A stretch of DNA of 5,189 nucleotides, from positions 1 through 5,189 of the forward strand of contig UQZM01000085.1 of assembly GCA_900545615.1 (NCBI GenBank). The letters run 5' to 3'. Position numbers and translations under genes: made by a program. Below, piece by piece: positions 3,771-5,189 of the stretch. The stretch is from an uncultured Collinsella sp. GTDB taxonomy: Bacteria > Actinomycetota > Coriobacteriia > Coriobacteriales > Coriobacteriaceae. The notes beneath the pieces were generated by a model. It was not told the DNA's origin and made no database searches. It saw only the letters and a list, made by a program, of their open reading frames with translations. How positions within the stretch are numbered: the stretch's first letter is position 1; every line of letters starts with the position of its first letter.

Positions 3771-5108
3771 ATGGCCTTATACTATCCGAAAGGGTTGGGA
3801 GGCAATATGCAGCGACAGCTTATGAGTGAACTTATCGCTTGGAAATCAAGGGCGAATCGCAAACCTCTCTTGCTTAAGGGGGCCCGCCAGACAGGTAAGA
3901 CTTGGCTTCTTAACGAATTCGCAAGCCAGCAATATCAAAACGTCATTCGTTTTGACTTTATGCTCGAGCCGAGCGCACGCTCGCTGTTCGATGGGGACCT
4001 CGACCCCAAGCGTATCATCTCTCAGATAGAACTCTTGCGCGGCCAAACCGTAACGCCGGCGGACACGCTCATCGTTTTCGACGAGATCCAGGAGGCGCCA
4101 CGCGGCATCACCTCGCTCAAGTACTTCAACGAGCTTGCACCCGAATACCACATCGTGGCTGCCGGTTCCTATATGGGCCTCGCACTTCGACGCGAAAACG
4201 AGTCATTTCCCGTCGGTAAAATCGACCAGCTCACCATGCGTCCCATGGGGTTTGCTGAGTTCGTTCGTGCCGTCGACGGCAACCCGCTCGCCGACGCTAT
4301 CCTTGCCGCAGACATGAACCTTCTGGCAAACGTTACCGAAAAGCTCGAGCACCTGCTTAAGGAATACTTTGTTGTCGGTGGTATGCCCGAAGTTGTCTCC
4401 GCTTTCACCGAGACACGCGACTTCATCGAAGCCCGTAGGCTTCAGCAGCAAATCATCGAGGCTTACGAATCCGATTTTGGCAAACATGCACCCGCCCGCA
4501 TTGTCGAGCGCATGAGGTTGGTTTGGAAATCCCTGCCCGGCCAGCTTGCAAAGGAAAACAAAAAGTTCGTCTACGGAGCCCTTCGCCCCGGGGCGCGCGC
4601 ACGCGATTTCGAAGAGAGTCTCCAGTGGCTCATGGATTACGGAATCATTCATAAGGTGCCGCGCGTTTCCGCCCTCAGGGCGCCGCTCTCGAGCTACGAG
4701 GACCTCTCGGGCTTCAAGCTGTTTTGCATTGACACCGGTATCCTCGGAGCGCTCTCCAACCTCCCACCTGCCATCGTCCTTAACGGGCCCGCTGTTTTCA
4801 CTGAATTTAAGGGCTCGCTCACCGAGCAATACGTCGCGCAGGAACTCTTGCTGCAAGGCAAAAATCCCGCGTATTGGTCCTCTACCTCTGGCAATGCCGA
4901 AACCGACTTTGCCATCGACCATGCGGGAACCGTGCTTCCGCTTGAGGTCAAGGCGGCAGAGAACCTTAAAGCGAAGAGTCTGAAAATAGCCTGCGAAAAA
5001 TTCAAACTCGAGCGTTGCGTGAGGACCTCCCTAGCGGCATATAGAGACGAGGGCATGCTCGTCAATATTCCGCTTTGGGAGATTGGGCAAATCGACAAGC
5101 TGGCATAG
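3771..5108 (+). CDS. AAA-family ATPase with C-terminal DUF4143 (PD-(D/E)XK-like) region
   Basis: 445 aa from ATG 3771. An N-terminal AAA_14-type ATPase holds Walker A GARQTGKTW (37-45, Lys43), Walker B LIVFDEIQ (100-107, Asp104-Glu105) and a sensor-like AAGSYMG (130-136). A helical linker containing YFVVGGMPEVV (199-209), typical of the family, follows. The C-terminal DUF4143 part (about 240-400) has DTGILGAL (321-328), Glu352 in TEQYVAQELL, Asp379 and Glu392-Val-Lys394 in LPLEVKA. Their order and spacing fit a PD-(D/E)XK nuclease core, though nuclease activity of this family is not established. These proteins are common, often mobile and mostly uncharacterised; no partner gene is in view. 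Start alternatives are TTG 3705 (467 aa, through the tandem repeats) and ATG 3807, preceded by GGGAGG at 3797-3802 only 4 nt away. Family homologs usually begin near MQRQLMSELIAWK, which favours 3807 or 3771. All active-site motifs are intact. Confidence 0.9.
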   Translation: MALYYPKGLGGNMQRQLMSELIAWKSRANRKPLLLKGARQTGKTWLLNEFASQQYQNVIRFDFMLEPSARSLFDGDLDPKRIISQIELLRGQTVTPADTLIVFDEIQEAPRGITSLKYFNELAPEYHIVAAGSYMGLALRRENESFPVGKIDQLTMRPMGFAEFVRAVDGNPLADAILAADMNLLANVTEKLEHLLKEYFVVGGMPEVVSAFTETRDFIEARRLQQQIIEAYESDFGKHAPARIVERMRLVWKSLPGQLAKENKKFVYGALRPGARARDFEESLQWLMDYGIIHKVPRVSALRAPLSSYEDLSGFKLFCIDTGILGALSNLPPAIVLNGPAVFTEFKGSLTEQYVAQELLLQGKNPAYWSSTSGNAETDFAIDHAGTVLPLEVKAAENLKAKSLKIACEKFKLERCVRTSLAAYRDEGMLVNIPLWEIGQIDKLA

Positions 5109-5189
5109 GCGCTGTAGGGACGCCCCGCAAGGACTGTCCCCAGGTGCCGGCAGAGACGATATGAGCAGGACATAAAAACATTGAGAGCC

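Noticed and set aside
4203..4922. 239-codon minus-strand open frame opposite the ATPase
   Set aside because: The + frame has intact Walker and DUF4143 motifs; the antisense frame has no family features and no ribosome site that I can see.
5117..5140. Possible hairpin GGGAC...GTCCC after the ATPase
   Set aside because: The stem is only 5 bp with a 14-nt loop and no T-run, so I do not call a terminator. The remaining bases to 5189 show no gene start that I can support.

Overview
The window looks like chromosomal DNA of a high-GC Gram-positive gut actinobacterium. Collinsella or a close relative (Coriobacteriia) is my best guess. It rests on GC-rich codon use, the mix of gene families and general familiarity with repeats of this style, not on a database match.

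Layout, left to right. (1) Positions 1-1680 hold a two-component system on the + strand: the C-terminal DNA-binding half of an OmpR/PhoB-type response regulator, cut by the window edge, overlapping by 17 bp a complete two-TM histidine kinase. (2) A stem-loop at 1700-1733 lies between convergent units and probably terminates both. (3) Positions 1756-2429 hold a two-gene minus-strand operon: a galactitol-type PTS IIB protein followed 11 bp later by a small VOC (glyoxalase-fold) protein resembling those linked to KDPG aldolase. No IIA, IIC or aldolase is visible. (4) Positions 2430-2592 are a compact divergent control region. Predicted -10 boxes on the two strands overlap, and two hairpins made from the same CGCTCG/CGAGCG arms flank them. 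(5) Positions 2593-3216 encode an unrecognised membrane-anchored helical, TPR-like protein. (6) Positions 3228-3383 hold a tRNA-Leu(UAA) gene with encoded CCA, a probable extended -10 promoter and a strong terminator.

(7) Positions 3334-3770 contain no convincing gene but are dense with structure. The last 19 bp of the tRNA region, and its terminator, are repeated about 197 bp downstream. Between the copies sits a GC-rich segment that can fold into three hairpins closed by an outer stem, and its left end is an inverted near-copy of the tRNA T-arm. After the second terminator come a perfect 22-bp inverted repeat with a 29-nt loop and then two and a half 33-bp tandem repeats. Each of the two full repeats is itself a hairpin, and the array runs in frame into the next gene. 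(8) Positions 3771-5108 encode an AAA-type ATPase with a C-terminal DUF4143 / PD-(D/E)XK-like region. The last 81 bases hold no gene I can support.

The left half is ordinary chromosomal content: signalling, a sugar-PTS accessory pair and a hypothetical membrane protein. The right half looks like an accessory islet beside a tRNA gene. Whether the tRNA-linked element, the hairpin, the tandem repeats and the ATPase form one unit cannot be decided from one sequence. The tRNA-linked element and the repeats leading into the ATPase are the parts most likely to be undescribed.
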